The notes beneath the pieces were generated by a model. That model had not been told where the DNA came from, ran no database searches, and saw only the letters and a program-made list of their open reading frames with translations. The translations under genes were made by a program, and so were the position numbers. A stretch of DNA of 64,000 nt. Origin: G965222505 sp965222505 (lineage in GTDB: Bacteria > Bacteroidota > Rhodothermia > Rhodothermales > DATKEJ01). The DNA lies in the NCBI GenBank assembly GCA_965222505.1, contig OZ244956.1, positions 1,984,001-2,048,000 of the forward strand, written 5' to 3'. Below are positions 36,786 to 43,835 of the stretch, piece by piece. Positions within the stretch are counted from its first letter, which is position 1; each line of letters begins with the position of its first letter.

Positions 36786-37448
36786 CTATGCCGAGTTGCG
36801 CAAATCCTTGATCCGGCTCAGCTTCCCCCCGGCACTTCGGGGAATGGTGTCATAGGCCTGGAGTTCGACCTCCATGCTCAGGCCGATGTTTTCTTTGATC
36901 TTCTTGCCCAGTGCCCGGGTCCATTGGACGACCTGTTCCGAGGCCCAAGGATCGGTGAGGTGATGGGAGAAGGTTTCGGCCAGTTCGATGTCCAGCTTGA
37001 CGTGGTCCATGGCCCCCTTGCGTGAGACGATGAGTTGGTAGTTCGGGGCGAGGTGGGGCATATCGTCCAGCAGGGCCTCGACCTGGGTATGGAACAGGTT
37101 GACGCCCCGGATGATGAGCATATCATCGGCGCGGCCCTTGAGGGTGCTCATTTTGATGTGGGTCCGCTTGGCGTCCGGGTCGTAGTCGATGCTGCAGATG
37201 TCGTTGGTCCAGTAGCGGAGCAGCGGGAAGGCTTGTTTGGTGAGGGTGGTAAAGACCAGCACGCCTTCTTCGCCGTAGGGCAGGTCTTCGACGTTCTGGA
37301 TATCGGCCGGGCGGAGACCCGCGGCGTCCAGCATGTTTTTGTAGAATGGCACCTTGTGATAAACACGGTCTACCAATCCGGCCAGCCGTTCATTTTGCAA
37401 AGCCCTTAGCTTATCAAGGGGCAGGGTTTCGAGGGTGGTGTTGTACAT
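36786..37448 (-). pseudogene. paaK: Phenylacetate-CoA ligase with large internal in-frame deletion
   Basis: 220 residues against about 430 for intact PaaK, which activates phenylacetate with ATP and CoA. The first 58 residues match the PaaK N-terminus (ALQNERLAGLVDRVYHKVPFY, then NVEDLPY). The text then jumps to the C-terminal part (GEEGVLVFTTLTKQ, GRADDMLIIRGVNLFHTQVEALL, DTIPRSAGGKLSRIKD). The missing 200 or so residues include the TSGTTG-type AMP-binding motif, so it cannot adenylate. The joint lies at LPY codons (37275-37283), where intact relatives have LP-F/Y on one side and PYGEEG on the other, which suggests deletion between short direct repeats. No frameshift is present. No other phenylacetate gene is near. 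Confidence 0.75.
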
Positions 37449-37491
37449 GATGTGTATTTCTCAACTTGATGATGAGCAGCAAGCCGATGCT

Positions 37492-37836
37492 TTAAGGGTC
37501 GGGCTGAGGAATCAGGGGTTGAAGTTGGTGCCTCAGCGTAGACATATCCTGCTGAATAACATCCCAAACGATCTTTAAATTGACACCGTCATAGACGTGA
37601 ATGACCAGATTTCGCATGGCGCGTATCTGACGCCAGGGAATATGGGCATGGCTTTCCTTGAAGGTGTCCGAAAGTCGTGTTACAGCTTCGCCCAAAATGT
37701 TGAATTGGTATAAGACGGCTGACTGAACCATTTCATTCTGTTCAAACGCCTCAAAGTTCAAATCAGCCGTAAAGTCCTGAATCCGCTCAGCAGCCAAGTC
37801 GATGTCAAGTAATGTTGCCGCATCCCTTTGTGTCAT
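37492..37836 (-). CDS. hepT: HepT-like toxin (DUF86 family ribonuclease)
   Basis: 114 residues from ATG 37836; a GTG five codons earlier is also open, but the ATG makes the standard ATGA overlap with the antitoxin stop. The HEPN-type active motif RX4HXY is R75-NLVI-H80-V-Y82. The helical rest (LLDIDLAAERIQDF, VLYQFNILGEAVTRLSD) fits the family. HepT cuts RNA and is neutralised when its partner MntA adds AMP groups at the tyrosine of this motif. The pair sits between a disrupted paaK and a TRAP transporter. Confidence 0.88.
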   Translation of the reverse strand: MTQRDAATLLDIDLAAERIQDFTADLNFEAFEQNEMVQSAVLYQFNILGEAVTRLSDTFKESHAHIPWRQIRAMRNLVIHVYDGVNLKIVWDVIQQDMSTLRHQLQPLIPQPDP

Positions 37837-38168
37837 GCTGCGTAGATCCACTGGGCTGAATTCAAAATGGCTTCCCGTCGAATCCAGTTGCGGCTCCGTT
37901 CGACCCCCCCCCGTTCCACAAGGTCTACTGAACGCCCCAGCAGGGCTTCTATATCATCCTGCATCTTGACATAATCAGCTAGACAAAAACGGGTGTCAGG
38001 CGCATAACGAACCAGCACATCCACATCACTTTCAGGCCCAAAATCATCACGCAGCACAGAGCCGAAAAGCGCGAATTCGATGATGTTCCACCGCTGGCAA
38101 TAAGCCGCTATTTCTCCTTTGGAGCTGTTCAGTCGGCCGAGTAATTCAGGAGAGGTCGTGGTTTCCAT
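37833..38168 (-). CDS. mntA: MntA-like nucleotidyltransferase antitoxin
   Basis: 111 residues from ATG 38168. The frame is open further upstream but only antisense to the TRAP gene. The minimal nucleotidyltransferase motif GSX10DXD is G36-S37 ... D48-V-D50 (FGSVLRDDFGPESDVDVLV). In known MntA-HepT systems this enzyme AMPylates HepT to silence it. The gene precedes and overlaps the toxin gene by 4 bp, the usual order. The end carries VERGGVERSRNWIRREAI, a pattern common in these proteins. Confidence 0.88.
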   Translation of the reverse strand: METTTSPELLGRLNSSKGEIAAYCQRWNIIEFALFGSVLRDDFGPESDVDVLVRYAPDTRFCLADYVKMQDDIEALLGRSVDLVERGGVERSRNWIRREAILNSAQWIYAA

Positions 38169-38251
38169 ATAACGCCTGGTTAATGACAAAGCTCTGGCGC
38201 TTATGGTCTCAATGCCAGCCGCATCCAATAGTTCCTCTCCGGGAGCCTCAG

Positions 38252-39574
38252 TTACTTCAGTAGTCCCGTCACCAGTTCGGGAAATTTGATGATGAGCAGC
38301 AAGCCGATCAACTGGATGATGATGAAGGGGATGACCCCCTTGTAGATCTGAACCGTCGAGACCTCCGGTGGCGCGACGCCCCGCAAATAGAACAGCGCAA
38401 ACCCGAACGGCGGCGTCAGGAAGGACGTTTGCAGGTTCATACCGATCATCACCCCAAACCACACCAGATCGATGCCCAGCAATGAAGCCGCCGGAGCCAG
38501 CAGCGGGATGATGATGAAGGCGATTTCAAAGAAGTCGATAAAGAACCCGAGGACAAAAATGACGAGGTTGGCCACCACCAGCAGGCCCACCTTTCCGCCC
38601 GGCAGATTCGTCAGCAAGTCCTCGATCCACAGGTCACCGTACAGCCCGCGAAACACCAGGGCAAACGCTGTAGACCCGATCAGCAGGAACATGACCATTG
38701 TGGTTAGCTTGCCTGTTTCCGTCATGGTCTCTCTGAGCGAGGCCAGGGTAAACCGTTTGTTAGCCGCCGCGAGGCCCATCGCGCCTACGGCCCCGAGTGC
38801 CCCGGCCTCGGTTGGCGTTGCCACCCCCATAAAGATGCTGCCCAGCACCAGCAAAATAAGGATCAGGGGCGGCAGCATGACCAGTCCTACACGCCGCGCC
38901 AATTGGAGGCCGGTCAGGTTGCGCTCCTCAGCCGGCAAGGCCGGGGCCGCATCCGGCTTAAAGATGGCCACGCCGACTACGTACAGGGCATACAGACCCG
39001 TCAGGATGAGGCCGGGCACCAGCGCCCCCACAAACAAATCGCCCACTGAGACGCCCAACTGATCCCCCAACACCACCAGCACGACACTCGGCGGGATGAT
39101 CTGCCCCAGGGTGCCGGAGGCCGTAATCACGCCGGTGGCCAGCGGCTTGTCGTAATTGTACCGCAGCATCACCGGCAGGGAAATCATGCCCATTGCCACC
39201 ACGGAGGCCCCCACCACCCCCGTTGCAGCCGCCAGCAAAGCCCCAACAAACACCACCGCCAGCGCCAGCCCACCCCGCAGCCGACCGAACAACATGCCGA
39301 TGGTGGTCAGCAGGTCTTCGGCCAGGCGGGATTTCTCCAGCATGGTGCCCATAAATATGAAAAACGGCACCGCCAGCAGCACGTAGTTGCCCATCACCCC
39401 GAAGGTGCGTTCCGGCATGGCAAAGAGCAGGTTCCAGTCGAAATACCCGAACTCGACCCCCACAAAGGCGAAGATGAGCGCGGTGCCTCCCAGGGCAAAC
39501 GCGACCGGATACCCGGAGAAAATCAGCACGAGGGCCACGATGAACATCAGCGGGCCGAGCACTTCACCACTCAT
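38252..39574 (-). CDS. TRAP transporter large permease (DctM-like)
   Basis: 440 residues, about 12 hydrophobic segments, with family marks GVVGASVVAMGMISLPVMLR, GTLGQIIPPSVVLVV and GVATPTEAGALGAVGA. This is the ion-coupled subunit that moves organic acids or related solutes into the cell using a sodium gradient. It overlaps the small subunit gene by ATGA. No substrate-binding DctP gene is present on either side within the window, so the substrate cannot be guessed and the periplasmic subunit must lie elsewhere. Confidence 0.92.
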   Translation of the reverse strand: MSGEVLGPLMFIVALVLIFSGYPVAFALGGTALIFAFVGVEFGYFDWNLLFAMPERTFGVMGNYVLLAVPFFIFMGTMLEKSRLAEDLLTTIGMLFGRLRGGLALAVVFVGALLAAATGVVGASVVAMGMISLPVMLRYNYDKPLATGVITASGTLGQIIPPSVVLVVLGDQLGVSVGDLFVGALVPGLILTGLYALYVVGVAIFKPDAAPALPAEERNLTGLQLARRVGLVMLPPLILILLVLGSIFMGVATPTEAGALGAVGAMGLAAANKRFTLASLRETMTETGKLTTMVMFLLIGSTAFALVFRGLYGDLWIEDLLTNLPGGKVGLLVVANLVIFVLGFFIDFFEIAFIIIPLLAPAASLLGIDLVWFGVMIGMNLQTSFLTPPFGFALFYLRGVAPPEVSTVQIYKGVIPFIIIQLIGLLLIIKFPELVTGLLK

Positions 39575-40107
39575 GCTGTCTCCTCCGCTGATACGCCGCG
39601 CAGGATGGCGACTTGCTTGACCGCCTGCGAGACGGCCTGCAAAAGTAACAGCACAAAAGCCAGGGGGATGATGGTCTTGATCGGATAACGCGGCAAGCCG
39701 CCGGGGTCTGGCGAGGCTTCAAAAATGGACCAGGAGTTCAGGACGTACTCCCATGAGGTCCAGATCATCAGGATACAGAACGGGATCAGGAAGAGAAAGG
39801 TACCGACCAGATTGATCCATGCTTTGCCGCGTGAGGACAACCGCCCGTAGAGGACATCGACCCGCACATGCGCATTGTGCCGCAATCCGTAGGCGGCCCC
39901 CAGTAAAAACACCATGCTGAACAGGTACCACTGGAGTTCGATGTAGGCGTTGGAACTGAGGTTCATACCCGTAAACCGGCTCAGGTACCGCACGACGGCG
40001 TTAAAGGCACCGATGCCCACCATGATCACCACCAGCCAGGCCATCCAGCGCCCAATGCGTTCGTTGAACGCGTCAATGCGATGGGCCAAGCGTAACCAGT
40101 GTTGCAT
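39571..40107 (-). CDS. TRAP transporter small permease (DctQ-like)
   Basis: 178 residues with four membrane segments (WMAWLVVIMVGIGAFNAVVRYL; YLFSMVFLLGAAYGLR; INLVGTFLFLIPFCILMI; FVLLLLQAVSQAVKQ) and the family's NAHVRVDVLYGR loop. It pairs with the large permease, which overlaps it by 4 bp. The LacI-type gene ends 36 bp before it on the same strand, so regulator and transporter are probably one transcript. Confidence 0.9.
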   Translation of the reverse strand: MQHWLRLAHRIDAFNERIGRWMAWLVVIMVGIGAFNAVVRYLSRFTGMNLSSNAYIELQWYLFSMVFLLGAAYGLRHNAHVRVDVLYGRLSSRGKAWINLVGTFLFLIPFCILMIWTSWEYVLNSWSIFEASPDPGGLPRYPIKTIIPLAFVLLLLQAVSQAVKQVAILRGVSAEETA

Positions 40108-40143
40108 AGCAATCAGGGTAATGATGCAGAAAAGAGACGGGTA

Positions 40144-41139
40144 TTATCCCGAAGAAGCCCGAACGATGAGTTCGACCGGCAACAGGGTATGCAGGGCTGG
40201 GGTCGGCTGGCGGCCATGTACCACATCCAGTACCCGCTGCACACCCAGACGGCCCAACTCGTAAATAGGCACCCGGATGGTGGTCAAAGACGGGGTAATG
40301 TACCGGGCACTGGAAACATCGTCAAAGCCCACAATGGCGATATCTTCTGGAATGCGTACACCGGCCTTCTGCAACGCACTCATCGCACCAAACGCGGTCA
40401 TGTCATTCGCCGTAAAAATGGCCGTGGGACGCGGCGTGATGTTCAGTAACACCTGGGCTGCATCAAATCCGCCCACCTGGGTAAAGTTACCCGGAATCTC
40501 AAGGGTGGGATCAGGTGCCAGACCAGCTTCTTCAAGGGCCTTCCTAAATCCCCGGTGGCGCTCGCGGGCATCTAGAGCCTGGGCCGGGCCGGTAATCATG
40601 GCAATGCGCTGGTGGCCCCTTTCGATCAAGTGTTGCGTGGCGAGATAGCCGCCCGTAAAGTTGTCGAAATTGATATTGGGAATATGCTCAGCCCCAATAT
40701 CCGTATTGACAAATACGACCGGCGTCTGCCCGGACACCAGATCGGCAACAGACACATGGCTGGCTTCTGGAGCCATCACGAGGAGGCCGTCAACGCGCCG
40801 ATGCATGCGCCGGACGGCAGCCGTCATTTCGTCCTCCCGGTAGTGCGAGAGCGAAATCATGATGTAATAGCCCTCTTGCTGGGCCATATCGTCCACGCCG
40901 TTAAAGAAGGTCGAGAAAAACTCCCCGCCTGCGGACGGAACCAGCACCCCGATGCCCCCTGTTTCCTGCGTCACGAGGCTCCGCGCAACAGGGTTGGGCA
41001 CATAACCAAGTTGCCGGGCGGCGGCCTCGACACGGATGCGTTTTTCCTCCTCAACAAAGGCGCTTTTGTTCAGCACACGTGAGACGGTTGAGATAGAAAC
41101 TTTGGCTAAACTGGCAACGTCGCGGATGGTCGACCCCAT
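40144..41139 (-). CDS. LacI-family transcriptional regulator
   Basis: 331 residues from ATG 41139 (MGSTIRDVASLAKVSISTVSRVLN), which starts the helix-turn-helix exactly as in LacI/PurR proteins; the longer frame adds 19 unsupported residues. The hinge helix (ARQLGYVPNPVARSL) and the periplasmic-binding-protein-like effector domain (IGVLVPSAGGEFFSTFF, AIVGFDDVSSARYITPSLTTIRVP) are complete. Because it leads into the TRAP genes, it likely controls that transporter in response to its substrate. It is a paralogue of the fragment at the window start. Confidence 0.92.
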   Translation of the reverse strand: MGSTIRDVASLAKVSISTVSRVLNKSAFVEEEKRIRVEAAARQLGYVPNPVARSLVTQETGGIGVLVPSAGGEFFSTFFNGVDDMAQQEGYYIMISLSHYREDEMTAAVRRMHRRVDGLLVMAPEASHVSVADLVSGQTPVVFVNTDIGAEHIPNINFDNFTGGYLATQHLIERGHQRIAMITGPAQALDARERHRGFRKALEEAGLAPDPTLEIPGNFTQVGGFDAAQVLLNITPRPTAIFTANDMTAFGAMSALQKAGVRIPEDIAIVGFDDVSSARYITPSLTTIRVPIYELGRLGVQRVLDVVHGRQPTPALHTLLPVELIVRASSG

Positions 41140-41191
41140 AGGGCGTTTGGGGATGGCAGTGGGTAAAACAGGAGACCCTGAATATATAATG

Positions 41192-41263
41192 GTCAATTGT
41201 CAATAGCCAATTGTCAATTGTCAATGATTGGCTCCCGTTGACAATCGACAATCGACAATTGAC
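41192..41263. repeat. Inverted heptamer tract abutting the DUF3109 stop codon
   Basis: Five units of the GTCAATT kind (41192-41226) face three and a half units of the TCGACAA/TTGACAA kind (41238-41263). An inner pair AGCCAAT (41205-41211) / ATTGGCT (41227-41233) adds a second possible hairpin. The right end is the first base of the DUF3109 stop codon. Tract and complement together form a long imperfect stem. Confidence 0.85.
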
Positions 41264-41835
41264 TATTCTTCCAGGTATTCCACGGCGGTTTCGAGGCGTT
41301 CGTAGAACGTGGCTCCATACTTGCGCAGCAGGGCCGTCTTGACGAACTGGTACACCGGCACCCCCAACTTTTGGCCGTTCGAACAAGCCGGGGCACAGAT
41401 GTCCCACCGGTCGTAGTTCAGCATTTCATAATCTTCCCGGCGGGTAATGCGGACCGGATATAGGTGGCACGAAATGGGTTTCCGGAATTCAATCTTGCCG
41501 TCGAGGTAGGCCCGTTCAATGCCACAGATTGCCGTACCGTCCGGTGTGTACTGGATATAGGCACAGGGACCACGCGGGCCGATGAGCGGGGTGACCAGGG
41601 TGCCATCAGCATCCTCCGTCACGTGCCCCTCCTTTCGAATTACAGCCTTGCCTTCGGCGGTGAGATAGGGTTTGACCTGCTTGTAAAGGCGCCGCAGTAC
41701 ATCGGCTTCCTCCGGTTCCAGGGGTGCCCCGTTATCCCCCTCCACACAACATGCCCCTTTGCAGGCCACGAGGTTACAGACAAATTCTTCCTCCACCAGC
41801 GCATCGCTGATCAAAATGTTGTCAATGACGATCAT
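41263..41835 (-). CDS. DUF3109 family cysteine-rich protein
   Basis: 190 residues from ATG 41835 (MIVIDNILISDALVEEEFVC). The cysteine set CNLVACKGACC near the start, with further Cys in PCAYIQY, AICGIERAYL, ISCHLYPVRI and ICAPACSNG, is the hallmark of DUF3109, common in Bacteroidota. The cysteines probably bind a metal or Fe-S cluster, as in the related zinc/iron-chelating YkgJ-like group; the reaction is unknown. The frame is open another 36 codons upstream across heptamer repeat DNA, which I do not accept as coding. Confidence 0.85.
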   Translation of the reverse strand: MIVIDNILISDALVEEEFVCNLVACKGACCVEGDNGAPLEPEEADVLRRLYKQVKPYLTAEGKAVIRKEGHVTEDADGTLVTPLIGPRGPCAYIQYTPDGTAICGIERAYLDGKIEFRKPISCHLYPVRITRREDYEMLNYDRWDICAPACSNGQKLGVPVYQFVKTALLRKYGATFYERLETAVEYLEE

Positions 41836-41872
41836 GAGGGGTATGGGTAGGCTGCCAAATCTGAACGGGGTA

Positions 41873-41996
41873 ACGTGTTGCGTGATGCGTGTTACGTGAA
41901 CTTGAACCCTCAGGTTTTGCCATATTGGAGGCTGTTCGCTCACCCGAGTATTCGGCCATTACCACCTAAGCCTAAATCACGCAACACGCATCACGT
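41873..41996. repeat. Inverted heptamer-type element, copy 2
   Basis: Left arm, four units: ACGTGTT, GCGTGAT, GCGTGTT, ACGTGAA (41873-41900). Right arm, three units: ATCACGC, AACACGC, ATCACGT (41976-41996), complementary to the left. The right arm and the preceding CCTAAA are identical to the right arm at 9742-9761. It lies upstream of both divergent genes (DUF3109 and SlyD-type isomerase). Confidence 0.8.
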
Positions 41997-42116
41997 TGGT
42001 GTTTCAACATAAGAGGGTTTAGACAACGTATGTTACGTATCACGTTTACATGAAGAAACGGGCAGGCAAGCTCCGGGTTGCATCCTTTTATACATTCAGA
42101 CGTTGATCTTTTTTTC

Positions 42117-42142
42117 GCACACATTCGTGTGCTTTTTTTTTT
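42117..42142 (+). terminator. Intrinsic terminator-like hairpin in the leader of the SlyD-type gene
   Basis: GCACAC (42117-42122), loop ATTC, GTGTGC (42127-42132), followed by ten T. This is a textbook rho-independent terminator for + strand transcription, yet no + strand gene lies upstream and the next start codon is only 17 nt after the T-run. It may be an attenuator, or it may block transcription entering from the repeat element. Confidence 0.7.
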
Positions 42143-42159
42143 CGACGACATAGATTACC

Positions 42160-42594
42160 ATGCGAACTGCTAAATCGGGAGACCGCGTCCAGGTCAACTA
42201 TACCGGTACCCTCACCGACGGCTCGGTGTTTGATTCCTCAGAGGGCCGTGCCCCGCTGGCCTTCGTCCTGGGCGAACAAATGGTCATCCCGGGTTTTGAG
42301 AAAGCCGTGGAAGGCCTTGCTGTGGGCGAGTCCGTCACGGTCGCCATCCCCCCTGCTGAAGCCTACGGTGAACGAAGTGACGAACTGATCCTGACCGTCA
42401 ACCGCTCTGAAATGCCGGCCGACCTGAATCCTCAGCCCGGCATGATGCTGCAGGTCGGCCTTGCCGACGGCAGCGCCCTGCCCATGACGGTGGCCGATAC
42501 CTCCCTGGACACCGTTACCCTGGACGGCAACCACCAACTGGCCGGCGAAACCCTGACCTTCGAGATCGAACTGGTCGACATCGCCGAAGCGTAA
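42160..42594 (+). CDS. SlyD-type FKBP peptidyl-prolyl isomerase
   Basis: 144 residues. The FKBP fold with inserted flap is clear: VQVNYTGTLTDGSVFDSSEG, then PLAFVLGEQMVIPGFEKAVEGLAVGE and IPPAEAYGER. The IF (chaperone) domain follows and the final FKBP strand is ETLTFEIELVDI. It catalyses cis-trans isomerisation of prolines in the cytoplasm and assists folding. It stops just after the core and lacks the histidine-rich metal-binding tail of enteric SlyD, as in many non-enteric members. A terminator-like hairpin sits in its leader. Confidence 0.93.
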   Translation: MRTAKSGDRVQVNYTGTLTDGSVFDSSEGRAPLAFVLGEQMVIPGFEKAVEGLAVGESVTVAIPPAEAYGERSDELILTVNRSEMPADLNPQPGMMLQVGLADGSALPMTVADTSLDTVTLDGNHQLAGETLTFEIELVDIAEA

Positions 42595-42611
42595 ACCTCC
42601 GTTTCGCTCCC

Positions 42612-43586
42612 ATGCCCGCCTGTACCATTTGTGGACACACCGAAGGCAACCGCACCTTCACGGCCCATGAAATGATGTTCGGCACCCGTGAGGCCTTTAC
42701 CTATCTGGAATGTGCAGGCTGCGGTTGCTTGCAACTCCTGGACATCCCCGAGGACCTCTCGCCGTACTATCCGGATGATTATTACGCCTTTGAAGAGGCC
42801 ACCCCCGGCCTGATCAAAAAGCTGGCTCGGCAGATCATCGACCCGTACCGGGCCAAACACGGCCTCAATGGCAATACCCTCATTGGCAAAGGCCTTGCCC
42901 GGCTGATGGGTATGCCGGAATCGGTGGACTGGCTCAAACGGGCCAACATCGGCTTCGGGGATGCGATTCTGGATGTGGGCTGCGGCATCGGGCTGCGGCT
43001 CCAACAACTCCAGCGCATGGGGTTCACCGACCTGACCGGCGTGGACCCCTTCATTGCCGAAACGCTGCACTACGGCAGCGGCCTGACGATCCACAAAAAG
43101 GAGGTACAAGACCTGGACCGGACGTATGATTTCATCATGCTCCACCACGTTTTTGAACATCTGGACGATCCGCTGATCGCCCTGCACAACTTGTATCACC
43201 GGCTCAACCCCAACCGGTACGCCCTCATCCGAATTCCGATTGCTTCCTCTAAAGCCTGGCACACCTACGGACCGGACTGGGTACAGCTTGATGCCCCCCG
43301 GCACCTGTTCCTGCATACCTACCAGAGCATGGAATACCTGGCCCGGCAAACCGGCTTTACCCTGGCCGAGGTCGTCAATGACTCAACCGCATTCCAGTTT
43401 TGGGGTAGCGAACAGTACCGGCAAGGCATTCCCCTGATGGATGAACGCTCCTACCTGAAAGACAAGCAAGCCCTTTTTACACCCGCCCAAATTGCCGAAT
43501 TTGAAACCCGGGCCCAAGCCCTGAACGCCCAACACCAGGGCGATGCCGCCTGTTTTTACCTGTACAAAACAGACGCTGCCGCCTGA
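42612..43586 (+). CDS. SAM-dependent methyltransferase with N-terminal zinc finger
   Basis: 324 residues. A four-cysteine zinc site (CTICGH and CAGCGC) opens the protein, as in the sugar C-methyltransferase-like group. The SAM pocket is ILDVGCGIGLRLQQL (glycine-rich loop) followed by the acidic TGVDPF and HHVFEHLDD, the Methyltransf_23 pattern. The rest resembles enzymes acting on nucleotide-sugars or lipid-linked sugars. It starts 17 bp after the isomerase stop and is probably co-transcribed with it. The substrate is not evident. Confidence 0.85.
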   Translation: MPACTICGHTEGNRTFTAHEMMFGTREAFTYLECAGCGCLQLLDIPEDLSPYYPDDYYAFEEATPGLIKKLARQIIDPYRAKHGLNGNTLIGKGLARLMGMPESVDWLKRANIGFGDAILDVGCGIGLRLQQLQRMGFTDLTGVDPFIAETLHYGSGLTIHKKEVQDLDRTYDFIMLHHVFEHLDDPLIALHNLYHRLNPNRYALIRIPIASSKAWHTYGPDWVQLDAPRHLFLHTYQSMEYLARQTGFTLAEVVNDSTAFQFWGSEQYRQGIPLMDERSYLKDKQALFTPAQIAEFETRAQALNAQHQGDAACFYLYKTDAAA

Positions 43587-43610
43587 CCCGGCACGGCACC
43601 TGGGAACCCC

Positions 43611-43835
43611 ATGCGCATCGACCGCTGCACCTGCTTTAACCAAACGTTTGCTGCCCTCAAAGCGGTGGCCGAGGCCCAGAGGGCTATGACCCTGCCGGAA
43701 CTCCAGACCCACGTGACCTTCGGCCAAAAATGCCAACTGTGCCATCCCTACGTGCGGCGTATGCTGCGCACCGGTGAGGCCGTATTTTCTGAAATCATTA
43801 CCGAGGCCGACGAGCCCTCGTACCCCATACCATGA
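43611..43835 (+). CDS. BFD-like (2Fe-2S)-binding small protein
   Basis: 74 residues with CTC near the start and CQLC 34 residues later (FGQKCQLCHPYVRRML): the cysteine spacing of bacterioferritin-associated ferredoxin-like domains, which bind one 2Fe-2S cluster. The family serves in iron release or as an electron carrier. Its stop overlaps the typA start as ATGA, so the two are translationally coupled. Confidence 0.75.
   Translation: MRIDRCTCFNQTFAALKAVAEAQRAMTLPELQTHVTFGQKCQLCHPYVRRMLRTGEAVFSEIITEADEPSYPIP

Noticed and set aside
38169..38462. 98-codon N-terminal extension of the MntA gene
   Set aside because: Antisense/overlapping with the TRAP large permease end; nucleotidyltransferases of this type start close to the position of ATG 38168.
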